DNA of 29,369 nt from Cochliopodium minus (taxonomy: Eukaryota; Discosea; Himatismenida; Cochliopodiidae). Made by a program: the position numbers and the translations under genes. Below, piece by piece: positions 20,301-29,369 of this stretch. The notes beneath the pieces were generated by a model. It did not search any database. It saw nothing but the letters and a program-made list of their open reading frames with translations, and was not told the DNA's origin. Position 1 is the first letter of the stretch. Every line of letters begins with the position of its first letter. The DNA lies in NCBI GenBank assembly GCA_024220525.1, contig JAMYWO010000306.1, positions 1-29,369 on the forward strand, read 5' to 3'.

Positions 20301-21070
20301 ATTTTATTTCATATTATATTCATTTTATTATATTTTATTCAATTTATTTATATTTTATTTTATTCAATATATTATTCATTTTATTATATTTTATTATTTT
20401 TATTTTATTATTTTATTATATTTTATTTTATTTTATTTATTATATTTATTTTATTTTATTTATTATATCTTTTTTTCTTTTATTATTTTAATTTATTTCA
20501 TTTCATTTTATTAAATAAAAAAGGAGTGTTCAAATTTAAAAATGGAGACGTGTACACAGGAGAATTTGTAGAAGGGAGAAGAGAGGGGAATGGAAAATTG
20601 GTGTTGAATGATGCTTCTGTTTATGTTGGTCAATTCAAAAATGGTAAACCTCATGGTAACGGAAAATTTGACTATTCCAATGGTGACAGTTATGAAGGAG
20701 AATTTGAAAATGATAATTACCATGGAAAAGGTTTTTTTATTTCAAAAAAATTTTTTTTTACTTAATATTTTTTTTTTATTATTCAATAGGAGTTTACTTA
20801 TCACCATCCAACGGTACAAAGTATGAAGGACAATTTCACGAGGGAATGAGACATGGAAAAGGAAAGTTTAAAACAAAAAGAGGGCACATCTATTATGGTC
20901 AATACGAAAATGATCAGATGAGTGGTGTTGGTATTTACAGTTATGCCAATGGTGATACTTATAAAGGTGAATTTTCTAATGGTAAATTCAATGGAAAAGG
21001 TATTTACTCATTTGCCAACAACAGCCAAAAGATGGAGGGTGTTTTTAAAGATGGAAAATTTGTTGGTTAA
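17374..21070 (+). CDS. RhoGAP-MORN protein, seven exons, arginine finger absent
   Basis: Exons are 17374-17467, 17548-17751, 18354-18622, 19592-19855, 20127-20250, 20524-20730 and 20790-21070, summing to 1,443 nt and 480 residues. Residues about 14-175 form a RhoGAP domain: L-P-V-L-F-E-T-L-V-N-Y-L, P-G-L-F-I-Q-K-L, L-K-Q-Y-L-S-T-L-P-S-P-V-L, then L-R-R-V-I-H-S-L-P-Q-G-N-K-L and the I-N-T-L-Q-D-V-F-A-K-S-I helix. The catalytic Arg of the usual G-I-F-R motif is Ile40, so GTPase stimulation may be lost. An acidic linker (190-277) leads to seven or eight MORN repeats (about 300-480), such as Y-T-G-E-F-V-E-G-R-R-E-G-N-G-K and Y-E-G-E-F-E-N-D-N-Y-H-G-K-G. MORN arrays bind membranes or scaffold proteins. 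Four introns are 271-969 nt and filled with AT repeats, unlike other genes here. The gene converges with the RhoGEF gene, 144 bp apart. Confidence 0.87.
17752..18353 (+). other. 602-nt intron of the RhoGAP-MORN gene
   Basis: AT-rich sequence between GTAATA and a run of twelve A ending in AG. It splits the RhoGAP domain after its first half. A short GATCTTTTTA-type motif recurs (17836, 17861 region). No open frame or RNA gene is evident. Confidence 0.6.
18664..19320. repeat. About 650 bp of ATTTATTTAT satellite within an intron
   Basis: A 10-bp unit ATTTATTTAT is repeated some 60 times with T-to-C and T-to-G variants and occasional shortened units. It fills most of the 969-nt intron (18623-19591). 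Because the unit contains no TAA, TAG or TGA in any plus-strand frame, long spurious reading frames arise in all three frames. These are rejected as genes. Confidence 0.9.
19924..20000. repeat. 11-bp repeat (AATTTATTTTT)n within an intron
   Basis: Seven head-to-tail copies lie in the intron 19856-20126 of the RhoGAP-MORN gene. The following intron (20251-20523) is a looser mix of TTTTATT units. The unit differs from that of the neighbouring long intron, so each intron has expanded a different AT unit. Confidence 0.75.
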
Positions 21071-21214
21071 AAAGAAAAGAATCCTTTTAATAAATTTTTT
21101 TTAAAAATCAATATTGAATTTTTGTAAAAAATTATCACAATATATAAAAATTAATTTAATTTAAACAATCAAATATTTGACAAAAACTCTTTTTCAAAAA
21201 AAAAAAATGGAACA

Positions 21215-24200
21215 TCATTCAAAATCTTCCAAAAGAATGTTTGAATTTTGAGAAATTATGTTTTCGAGAGAAGATTGAAGTTCACTCAAAAGTTGTTTGA
21301 GAGTGTTTTCTTCAATCATTTCTTCATTATGAAAATCAACCTTCTTTTTGGTGATGGGATCAAGAATATCTTCTTTACTATTTTTTGATCTGAATGGGAT
21401 GTTTTTGGATATCTCTGCTTTCTTTTGGAAGTTGATTAATAAAGTAAACAATTGTTTGGATTTGATTTCAATCAAAGGGACGATCTGGATGCCTTGTTGT
21501 TGAATAAAGAGGTGAAGAGGTTTGAGGTTTTTGTAGAGATTAAACGGATTGGTTTGTAAAATTTCAAAATTAAAGAGAGCTTGTTCTGTTTTTTGCCAGA
21601 GATTGAGAGAGTTTTCAGATCCTTTTTTTCTAAACAAGAGAAGAATAGAGAGACGTTGGTTAGAATCAGAGATAAAACTAAGAAGAGATTCGTGAGTTTC
21701 GTTCATAAGCTTTTCTATTTTCGTTTTCTCTGCAGTCATTTGTTGATACTCACTAGAAGATTTGAAGCTAGAATAGCACTCTTTCATTTGTTTTTCCACT
21801 TCTGTTTGAGATTTATTGAAAATATTTTGATAAGAAACAACAAAGATGCTTTGTTCTTTTTTAGACTGGGCATTTTCTTCGAAAACATCAAACAACTCTT
21901 CATAATTTTCTTTACAAAGAAAGATTCTTCCAGAAGGAAGATGGACAGAAAAGTATTTTTGAAAGATTTTTTTGGCAGTTTTTTTGGCAACTTTGATTCC
22001 TCGGACTGACTTTAATTGTTCACTTTCTTCCCAAAATTCGTACAAGTTTATTTTGGAGATGTTTTTGAGGTAATTGGAGAAATAGTGAAAAGTTCTGGAT
22101 TTTTGTTTGAGAAGATGAAGGTTAAACTCTTCGCCACTTTCCTCTCCACTTTGGAGTTCACTTCTTTTGAATATTTTGTTGAAAGCGTCTTTGTTGTGAA
22201 AGTCAATCCCCTCTGACTTTCTTCCCATTGTCCCAGTCAACGTGCCACTCATCGCCAACAAGCCGGATTCTTTAGAAGTAGAGGGGGAAAGAGGGGGAGT
22301 GTTGGAATTTTTATTGTTTAAAAAAAGCTGAAAAAGATGAGGTTGGACATTCCGTATTTTACTTCCATTGTTGTTATTGTTAATATTATTATTGTTATTA
22401 TTGTTATTATTGTTATTGTTGTTATTATTGTTATTATTGTTTCCACTGTTGTTTTTACCTTGAATGAGAGATTGAGAAAAGAGGAATTGGTTGTCATGTT
22501 GTTTGGAGAGAGGTTCAAGTTTGTTCAAATCAGACAAACTTCCGATACTTCTCCTGTTTTGCCTTTGTTGTTGCATTTTTGCTTTGTAGTTGGTTTTGGT
22601 ATGCGAAGTGTTTCCATTGGTGGCACTGGAGGTGTTAGCGGTGTGGTCGTTGCTTTTGTAATCAGTAATGTTGCTGGTGTGTTTGTCTTTGTTATTAAAA
22701 TCAGTGATACCTTTCACACGCACAGTGCTCATTGTTAAATTTCTTCTTTTAGGAGAATCTATGAAAAAGTCAAGGTTATTACCATTATTATTATTACCAT
22801 TGTTATTACTATTATTACTATTACTATTACTATTATTATTATTATTGTTATTATTATTATTATCAAACTTTTTATTGTTAGTATGAAAGCTATTGTCACT
22901 ACAATTTAGATTATTTTCTACATTTCCTCCTTTTTTCTCATCACCAGTGCTGTTATTGGAGAGGGGACCAGAAGAGGAGACAGAAAAGTTGCTGTTTCTT
23001 CTCCCCAAATTACTCCAGACATTCAAAAACTCCTCCCCTTCTTTCTCTATCCTCGTTCCTCCTCTACGAGGTGAAATCGTTATTTTCGGTTTTGTCTTCA
23101 GGGTAATGCCATTACCACTGTTACTGTTACTGTTACTTTCACTGTGACTATTGTTGTTGTTGATGTTAGAGTTTTCAGTAGAGTTGTAGAGGGGACTTTT
23201 TTCAATGTTTTTGTTGTTGTTGCTGGTGTTGTTGATCATGTGCTCATTATTGGAGAGGAGGATTTCATCGTGAACGGAGAAAGGATTTTCATCAGAGAAA
23301 TTGAGTTGGATCTGATCAAAAATGTTGTTACTTCCATTTTCTTCATCATTCATGTTGAAAGAGGGAGGGAAGAAAAGATTGTTGCTGTTTCTGTCTATGT
23401 TGCTGCTGCTCCTATCTATCGTACTGTTGTTGACATTTGACCCTCCACTGTTTCCAGTATAAGAAAGAATAGGATTAAAATGATTAGAATTGTTATTAAA
23501 GGGATTAGGATGAAGAAGATTGGAAGGATTAGAAGAAGGATGATTAAGAATCACAAAATTTCCGCTGTTTCTATCAGTGCTTCTTTTTTCATTCTTGCTT
23601 TCGAAGTGATCAGAGAGGGGAGAGGAAGTGGTGGGAGAGGATTTGGGAGAATTGTTGTTGGAATTTGAAAAAGATTTTCTTATGGGCCTTCCACCACTTT
23701 TATTGGAATGGTTGGGTTCAATGGATTCATTGTTGACCAAAAGATGAAGGGGATTTCCTTTCGAAAGAGATCCCTTTGGAGAAAAAGAAAGAGAGGAAGA
23801 GAGTGGAGAATGAGGAGAATGAGGAGAGTGGGGAGAATGAGGAGAATGAGGAGAATCTATGTTGGTAGAAGAGGAGGAAGATTTGTGATCATCTTCAAAG
23901 AAATGGAAGAATTCAGGGAGAGAAAAGATTTGAGGGAGATTGAGGAGAGCTTCAAAGTAAAGGGTGAGTTGTGGAGAAAAATCTTCTTGTTTTCCCCCCA
24001 AAAACAACTTACGGATGGAAATGAATGCTTTTTTGGAAAAGGGGAGGATGGGGAGAACAGCCTGATCGTAAATCGTTTTGAGACTTTCGTGAAAAAAAGC
24101 AATTTGTTCAGTAGATTTAAGAACCGAGATGGTCTGATCAAACTTGGTAATCTTTATCTGATAAGCGACCTCTTCCACACCTTTTTTGTTTTTGATTATT

Positions 24201-27200
24201 TTGCTATTTATGATGATCTTGGTTTTTTCGGTGGTTTTTCTTTTGCTGTTTTGGATGGACTGCTGTTTGAGGGTCTCCCAATCGAAAATGGCCTTTTGAA
24301 ACTTTTGAAGTGCATCCAAACACTTTTCTGCGCTTTCAAATTTGAAGGAATAGTTGCTTCCATCACTCTTTGAATTTTTCAACATAAAGGAGGTCTCTTC
24401 TTTTTCACTTTTTAATACTTCCGCTTTTTCTTCAAGAGGAGGAGGAGACAACCATCTCACCAATTCTACCATCTCCAATCCTTCATTCATACCTCCACTG
24501 GTGCTCCCATTAAAGTTGTTCGTACTCAACATTCCGTTACTGTTGTTGTTGACATCGTTGTTGAAAGGAACTGTAATCAACAAACCATCGTTAAAAAGAA
24601 ATACTATCCCCTTTTTTGTGTCCACCTTGTTTCCTTTCACTCCGATGCTATACTCTTCTATCAACTTTCTCCCCTCTTTTTTTTTTTGTAAAATTTTTAA
24701 AAAAAATAAATTGTAAAAACATAAAAATTTATTAAAATACCTTTAATGATAGAAGGAGGTTTGATGGGAATTTCACAATTTGGACAAACTTTAACGTGAC
24801 AATGAGTATGACACATAAATGAACAAGACAAACACTTGTAAGCATTTCCTACCGAATTAAAAAAATGATTGAAAAAAAATATTTAAAATGATAAAATAAA
24901 AATGAAAAAATAAAACTTACCTTGTTTGATGACTTCCAAACAAAAGTTACAAGTGGAGATTTTGTTGAAAAGGAAAAGTTTGAACTGATGAGGTTTTCCT
25001 TCAATGTATTCGTGAAGATCGGAGATATTTCCCTTCGTGTTCAAAATTTCAGAAATTTCACCCAACCTTTTCAAACCAATGATGTCATTTTTAGTTTTAT
25101 CAATGCACACTGTCACATCCGTTACTGCCACCAATGCTTTGTTCAAGTTTTCATAGTCCGTGTGCTCTTTCTCTGTGTACTTTAATATTTGTTGAAGAAG
25201 CAACACATATCTAGGAATCTATTTAATTAAATTAATTAAAAATTTTTTAATAATTAAACATTTATATTAAATTTTCAAATTATACATATGATTTATTCTT
25301 TTATTTAAAATAAAAAGGTTACTCTTTGAATGGGAGTGATTCTGAGTGTCTTTATTGCGAAAACTCCTTTTTGGGAAGCACTCTTGGAAACTTTTTGGAT
25401 TTGAATGTTGTTGAGGATTTTGAAAAAGGAAGGATTCTTCAAAAGAGTGTTCAAAAGATTTGTTGAATCATCATATCTATTCACATATTCCATGTACAAT
25501 TTGAAATATGGGGTCATTTGAGCCACTATTGCTCCTATATAATATAAATAATCATTTAATTTAAAGAAAAAGTTTAAAATTGAAGAGATATGATAATAAT
25601 GGATAGTATATTTTTTTACCAATTAGAGGATCTTCCTTTCTTGATTTTGTTTGTTTATCGAAAAGAGCGCTTTCAAGATCAGAGAGCAAATTTTTATGGA
25701 GCATACGCAATACCTTGATGTTCAAGAAAATTCCATTGAGCTGATTATCAGTAATCACATTTTCTTTTTTGATTGAATCATAAAAATGTTGGATATCATC
25801 CAATTGGGAAACATAACTTTTCTCTGTATCCAATAATTCTTCAATAAGCTTTATTCTTTTCTCTTTTTTACTCAATTCCTTCCCTTCGCCTTCTTTCTTT
25901 TCCTTCACTTCTTCCATTATTTCCACAGTTTTTTCTTGAATTTTTAATTCCTTATTATTCTCATTCTCTACTATAATCTCTTCAATTTTCTTATTTTCTT
26001 CAATAACTTTTTCTTCTTCCCAATTCTCTTGTTTATTCTCGATTATATTCTCTTCTATTCTTTCATTCTCCACAATTATCTTTTTCTCCTCTTCATTATT
26101 CTCTTTATTTTTCTCTAATGTATTCTCTCCATCATTCTTATTCTCTTCTTCCTTATTCTCTTCATTTTCTTTAATCTCTTTTTCATTTTCTATACTTTTT
26201 TTCTCATCTATATTCTTTTCCTCTTTATTTTCTTTCTCTTTTTGATTATTCTCTTTTTCGATATTGTTATTAATAGTTTTATTCACTTTATTTTGAGATG
26301 GGGATGAATTGACTTGATCTAATTTCTCAATGTTGCCATCATTTTTATTGCCATTAAGATAGGGAAGATTGTAAATGAAATTTTTATCTCCTATTTCCTC
26401 TTTTTGTATTTCATCACTAGAAATATCCAAGCTTGATTCTGTAGTATCAGTGTTGGTTCTTTTGAGCTTTCCATTACTATTTTTGACTTTTACTATTCTC
26501 TTTTTCTTTTTGAGCTTTCTTTTTATTTTTTTCTTTGCTGGGTTCTTCCCATCTTCTTTGTTGGTTGAATTCTTTATTTCTTTGGTATATGATTCCTGGA
26601 TAGAACCATCTGATGTATTGATAGAATTTTCATCTTGATCTAAATCTTGTGAACTATTGATTCCAAAATCGTTGTTTTCTGATGTATTGAGATCTTTATT
26701 TGATGAATCAAGATCTTTGTTTGATGAATCGAGATCTTTATTTGATGAATTTTGTTCTGTTGATTTTAAAGCTATATCTGATGGATCTAGAAAATCACCA
26801 TTCATAGGTTTCTCCAATTTATCTGAAGAGGAATTATTTTCTTCAATGTTTTCTTGTTTTGTACTGGAATCTCGTTCTAATTTTAGAGACTCCTTATTAA
26901 AGGAAATAGGCCCATTATAAGGAGCAACATAATTTGAAGGGAATTTCCCCAAAGTCATCTCGTTATTTTCACTTGTATTTGTGCACAAATAACCTCTATA
27001 TATTCAATAATTACTTTCTAATATAAATTACTTATTTTAATCTCACCTCCACCAACCCGTTTTTTTTCTCTCTGCCAATTTAATTATATCACCTTTTTTG
27101 ATATCCAAATAACCAATTTTTTTGTCGATTTCAGGTGTAAAATCATATAAAACCAAATAATAGTTGTTCCCATTTAAATTTATTGCTTCTGGTTTTTTCA

Positions 27201-27273
27201 ATTCACTCTTCTTCCTTGGCTTTTTAACTGTTGTTTGAGATCTTGTTAATTTCTTTGGAGGAGTGTTATCCAT
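21215..27273 (-). CDS. Multidomain RhoGEF: SH3-DH-C1-PH-PX-RGS
   Basis: Six exons, 27273-27047, 26995-25620, 25534-25323, 25218-24921, 24848-24741 and 24675-21215, sum to 5,682 nt and 1,893 residues. SH3 (37-101): L-Y-D-F, G-W-W-R-G-Y spanning intron 1, G-K-F-P-S-N-Y-V. A Glu/Lys/Asn linker follows to 450. DH/RhoGEF (about 452-675): L-D-T-E-K-S-Y-V-S-Q-L, then I-T-P-I-Q-R-I-P-R-Y-V-L-L-L across an intron. C1 zinc finger (682-729) has every ligand in place: H-x12-C-x2-C-x11-C-x2-C-x4-H-x2-C-x7-C. PH (about 741-874): F-L-F-N-D-G-L-L, with an Asn-rich insertion. PX (about 891-1002): Y-Q-I-K-I, L-P-I-L-P-F. An Asn/Ser-rich region follows. RGS (about 1600-1715): L-Y-E-F-W-E-E, K-K-I-F-Q-K-Y-F. The expected role is Rho-family nucleotide exchange at membranes with diacylglycerol, phosphoinositide and G-alpha inputs. 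The order is unusual. Each domain call is strong except RGS, which is good. Confidence 0.9.
22368..22441. repeat. Trinucleotide repeat coding poly-Asn
   Basis: ATT/GTT repeats on the plus strand encode a run of more than 20 Asn in the disordered region of the RhoGEF, upstream of its RGS domain. Confidence 0.85.
22777..22863. repeat. Second trinucleotide repeat coding poly-Asn/Ser
   Basis: ATT/ACT repeats on the plus strand encode Asn and Ser runs in the same disordered region. Such codon-period repeats are typical of dictyostelid and other AT-rich amoeba coding DNA. Confidence 0.85.
23802..23856. repeat. 9-bp coding repeat (Ser-Pro-His)n
   Basis: About five to six copies of GGAGAATGA on the plus strand encode Ser-Pro-His repeats just after the PX domain of the RhoGEF. 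Confidence 0.8.
26689..26751. repeat. 21-bp coding repeat (S-S-N-K-D-L-D)x3
   Basis: Three copies with exact 21-bp spacing (GATC at 26691, 26712 and 26733) encode the S-S-N-K-D-L-D heptapeptide in the linker between SH3 and DH domains. Near-identity suggests recent duplication. Confidence 0.85.
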
Positions 27274-27471
27274 TATTGGAGTTTGATGATGAAAATAAAA
27301 TTTTCAATTTTTATTTTTATTTTTTCAAAAATAACGTTATCAAACAATCATATATGCCTTTACTGCTAAAAGGAAATAATTTTTTTTTATTGTTTATGTG
27401 AGTATAGAAATTAAGATAATTTGTTTGCAATAATGGTTGCATATAAATAATAAAAAATCTCTTTATTATGA

Positions 27472-29369
27472 TCAAAATTGATTCTTTTTTAAAAGAGGAG
27501 GATCCTGAAATGAAACGGATTTGTGGTTTTGAAGGTTTCTATTTTTGAAAGGAGGCTCGTTTTTCCCTCTTGGAGAAGGTTTATCTCTTTCATCTTCAAT
27601 TGAAAGTACAGATGACTCTGGGATTTTTTGGGATAGTCTTTTTTTGTTTGGATTTTTTTCTTTGGGAGGATCAGGTATCAAAAGAAAAACACCTTTTTGA
27701 CCATTTTTTTCTCGGTTGGTATTCCATTCTTCCCAATCTCTCAGTTTAACAGAATCTCGGTTAATTGGAGTTTCGTTTGTATAATCTGGAAAATTTACGA
27801 AAGAATTATCGAGATGATTGAATTCATTGCTTGAATTAATTGGATCATCAGAAACTGTTTCTTTGCTCACTTCCTTCTTAAAAGAAATAATTTTGGACAT
27901 TCTTCTTTGTTTTATTTCATTGGCAATGGAAGAAGGATCCTTGAGGAGTGGTTGTTTACTGATGATTTCAGAGACAGAAGGGGTCCTGGTGGGTGGTTTT
28001 ATTTTTCTTTTTACAGGAGAGTTGGTGGTTCCATTGTGAGAGACATTGTTAGTAGTACCATTACCTTGTTCTTTTGGGATATCTGTATTGTTTTGTTGTG
28101 GTTGATCTTTTTTCTCTTCCACATTTTTTTTGGATTCTTTATTTTCTTGAGAAATGAGTTGTACTGTCTTTTGGAAAGATACATGATCACCTTTGGAACT
28201 TGGGTTGACATCATCCAGCTGAACAGAAGAAGAATAATAGTTTTCGTCGCTCACTGAGTATCTTATTATGTTATCGTTCAGTACTTGTGGAGGTTGATCA
28301 GTAACATTTAGCAAATCATTAATCAAATCTTCTTCGCTATTGTTTTCTTTGAAATATCTCATTAGTGGTTTCTTTGTAGAAGGTGAATCTGTTTTGTTGG
28401 TAGAGGAATCATCCAATACAGGGGAAGATTTTTGATTGTCGACATTTTTGGAAGGAGAAGAAGGGAGAGGATTAGGTGGATCTTTATGTTGAGTATTGTT
28501 GATCTTTTGGGAAGAAGGAGAAGAGGTTTCTGTTTTAATTTTCACAAAATCATCAAATTGCAGAACTTTTTTTTTGGGTGTTTCCTTTTTGGGTGTTTCT
28601 TTGGTGGGTGTTTCTTTGGTGGGTATATCTTTGGTGTTCTCTTTGCTGGGTGTTTCTTTTTTAGCATTCTCTTTGTTGATTTTTTGGATCTCTTTTGTCT
28701 CTTTGGTTTCATTATTTAGAGGAGAAGGAGAAGAAGGTTTAGAAATGGAAGAAGAATGAGATTTAAATTGTGTGGGAATCAGTTTTTTGAGATCTTTTAA
28801 AGGAGTGGATCCGACCCACATCCCCAATTTCTTGGTACTTTCTGTTTTACAAAAATATTTCAATCTCTTTTGATTTGAATCGGATGTTTGAATGTTATCT
28901 GAATTTCTTTCGAGTATTTTTTCATTTTGTTTGATATTTCTTATTTTGAGGTTTTTCTTTTCTTTGATAATCTTTGTATTTTCATTATTGGTATTCTTTA
29001 TATATTCATCAGTATTTTTATTTGGAGTAGAGTGACTGCTATTCTCATTTAATTCATTGAGGTCTTCTATTTCGAAGATTTGAAGAAGAGAATTTTCTCT
29101 GGGTTTCTTTGAGGATTTCAAATTTGTGATTTCTTGATCTGTATTCTGAAGGTGAATTGGTTTTTCTGCTCTTCTTGAGGGAAGCGTTTTTGAATGGGCT
29201 CTCTTGGGATCCTTTGAATGCATTCTGGGAGATTTCTTTCTTAGTTTGGAATTCTTATTTGTGTTATTTCTTAGAATTTCATCTTCTTCTTTGGAAGAGG
29301 AAGAATAATTCTCTCTTGATTTCAATCTTCTATGTCGTCTTTTTTCTATATTCTCTGTTGCATTAGGTG
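27472..29369 (-). CDS. C-terminal part of a large disordered protein
   Basis: The minus-strand frame is open from the right edge to a TGA at 27474-27472, giving 631 residues in the window; the start lies outside. The chain is Ser, Lys, Asn, Glu and Pro rich and predicted disordered, with no signal peptide, membrane segment or catalytic motif. It has a tandem T-K-E-T-P / K-K-E-T-P pentapeptide block, many S-P and T-P sites, K-V-L-Q-F-D-D-F-V-K-I-K and, near the end, L-R-D-W-E-E-W-N and S-V-S-F-Q-D-P-P. These look like phosphorylation and docking sites of a scaffold or cytoskeletal regulator, but that is inference. It lies on the same strand as the RhoGEF gene and its stop is 198 bases upstream of that gene's ATG. 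I do not recognise a family. Confidence 0.7.
   Translation of the reverse strand, partial: PNATENIEKRRHRRLKSRENYSSSSKEEDEILRNNTNKNSKLRKKSPRMHSKDPKRAHSKTLPSRRAEKPIHLQNTDQEITNLKSSKKPRENSLLQIFEIEDLNELNENSSHSTPNKNTDEYIKNTNNENTKIIKEKKNLKIRNIKQNEKILERNSDNIQTSDSNQKRLKYFCKTESTKKLGMWVGSTPLKDLKKLIPTQFKSHSSSISKPSSPSPLNNETKETKEIQKINKENAKKETPSKENTKDIPTKETPTKETPKKETPKKKVLQFDDFVKIKTETSSPSSQKINNTQHKDPPNPLPSSPSKNVDNQKSSPVLDDSSTNKTDSPSTKKPLMRYFKENNSEEDLINDLLNVTDQPPQVLNDNIIRYSVSDENYYSSSVQLDDVNPSSKGDHVSFQKTVQLISQENKESKKNVEEKKDQPQQNNTDIPKEQGNGTTNNVSHNGTTNSPVKRKIKPPTRTPSVSEIISKQPLLKDPSSIANEIKQRRMSKIISFKKEVSKETVSDDPINSSNEFNHLDNSFVNFPDYTNETPINRDSVKLRDWEEWNTNREKNGQKGVFLLIPDPPKEKNPNKKRLSQKIPESSVLSIEDERDKPSPRGKNEPPFKNRNLQNHKSVSFQDPPLLKKNQF
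28574..28660. repeat. 15-bp coding repeat (T-K-E-T-P)n
   Basis: Four to six imperfect copies of GGGTGTTTCTTTGGT on the plus strand encode T-K-E-T-P and K-K-E-T-P pentapeptides in the disordered protein. Confidence 0.8.

Noticed and set aside
21581-24716. Numerous plus-strand frames opposite the RhoGEF exon
   Set aside because: They are antisense shadows, including Leu/Val runs that mirror poly-Asn codons; none has motifs, whereas the minus strand has PH, PX and RGS.
27475-29369. Joining the disordered protein to the RhoGEF as one gene
   Set aside because: It ends in a TGA with no nearby donor that would splice into the SH3 exon, and the SH3 exon has its own ATG 198 bases downstream.
1-29369. 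tRNA, rRNA, CRISPR arrays, virus-like elements and prokaryotic operons
   Set aside because: I saw no cloverleaf with conserved arms, no spaced repeat array, no capsid or integrase motifs, and all genes have eukaryotic introns.

Overview
The window is AT-rich nuclear DNA from a single-celled eukaryote. Genes are split by short GT-AG introns (mostly 51-80 nt, T-rich on the coding strand in most genes), the standard code fits throughout (stops TAA and TGA), there are poly-Asn tracts and long AT microsatellites, and runs of A often sit just before start codons. A MAM33/p32-type mitochondrial protein and large Rho-signalling proteins with SH3, DH, C1, PH, PX, RGS, RhoGAP and MORN domains suggest a free-living amoeboid protist (dictyostelid-like or another amoeba). 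The sequence alone does not fix the lineage.

Left part (1-6962): a 7-bp microsatellite; an unidentified gene with a weak DUF547-like end (minus); a PhnP-like metallo-beta-lactamase-fold hydrolase assembled from eight exons, five of them 13-23 nt (minus); a small PAS-domain protein (minus); a secreted Cys-rich orphan (plus); mitochondrial p32 (plus); a P-loop kinase (plus); and the last exon of a truncated minus-strand gene.

Middle (6963-14949): a 9-bp microsatellite, one ambiguous base (N), and a decayed APE-type LINE fragment running from mid-endonuclease to early reverse transcriptase. The LINE reads in frame into a very large NO VEIN-type gene with a GHKL/Bergerat ATPase fold in the middle and a NOV_C (DUF3883) domain at the C-terminus. 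That gene is interrupted once, at a run of ten A.

Right part (14950-29369): an unidentified two-exon gene (minus); a PH-domain gene (minus) that diverges, with only 80 bp between starts, from a RhoGAP-MORN gene (plus); then, tail to tail, a 1,893-residue SH3-DH-C1-PH-PX-RGS RhoGEF (minus); and finally the C-terminal 631 residues of a disordered protein (minus) that runs off the window. A PH protein, a probable RhoGAP and a RhoGEF/RGS protein side by side make this a Rho/G-protein signalling neighbourhood.

Exon structures were worked out by hand from splice signals, reading phase and protein-family motifs. For the spliced genes B (1313-2651), C (2900-3713), D (4113-4847), E (4919-5756), F (5917-6629), J (16540-17293), K (17374-21070) and L (21215-27273) the summed exon length is an exact multiple of three. 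No tRNA, rRNA, CRISPR or virus-like element was recognised.
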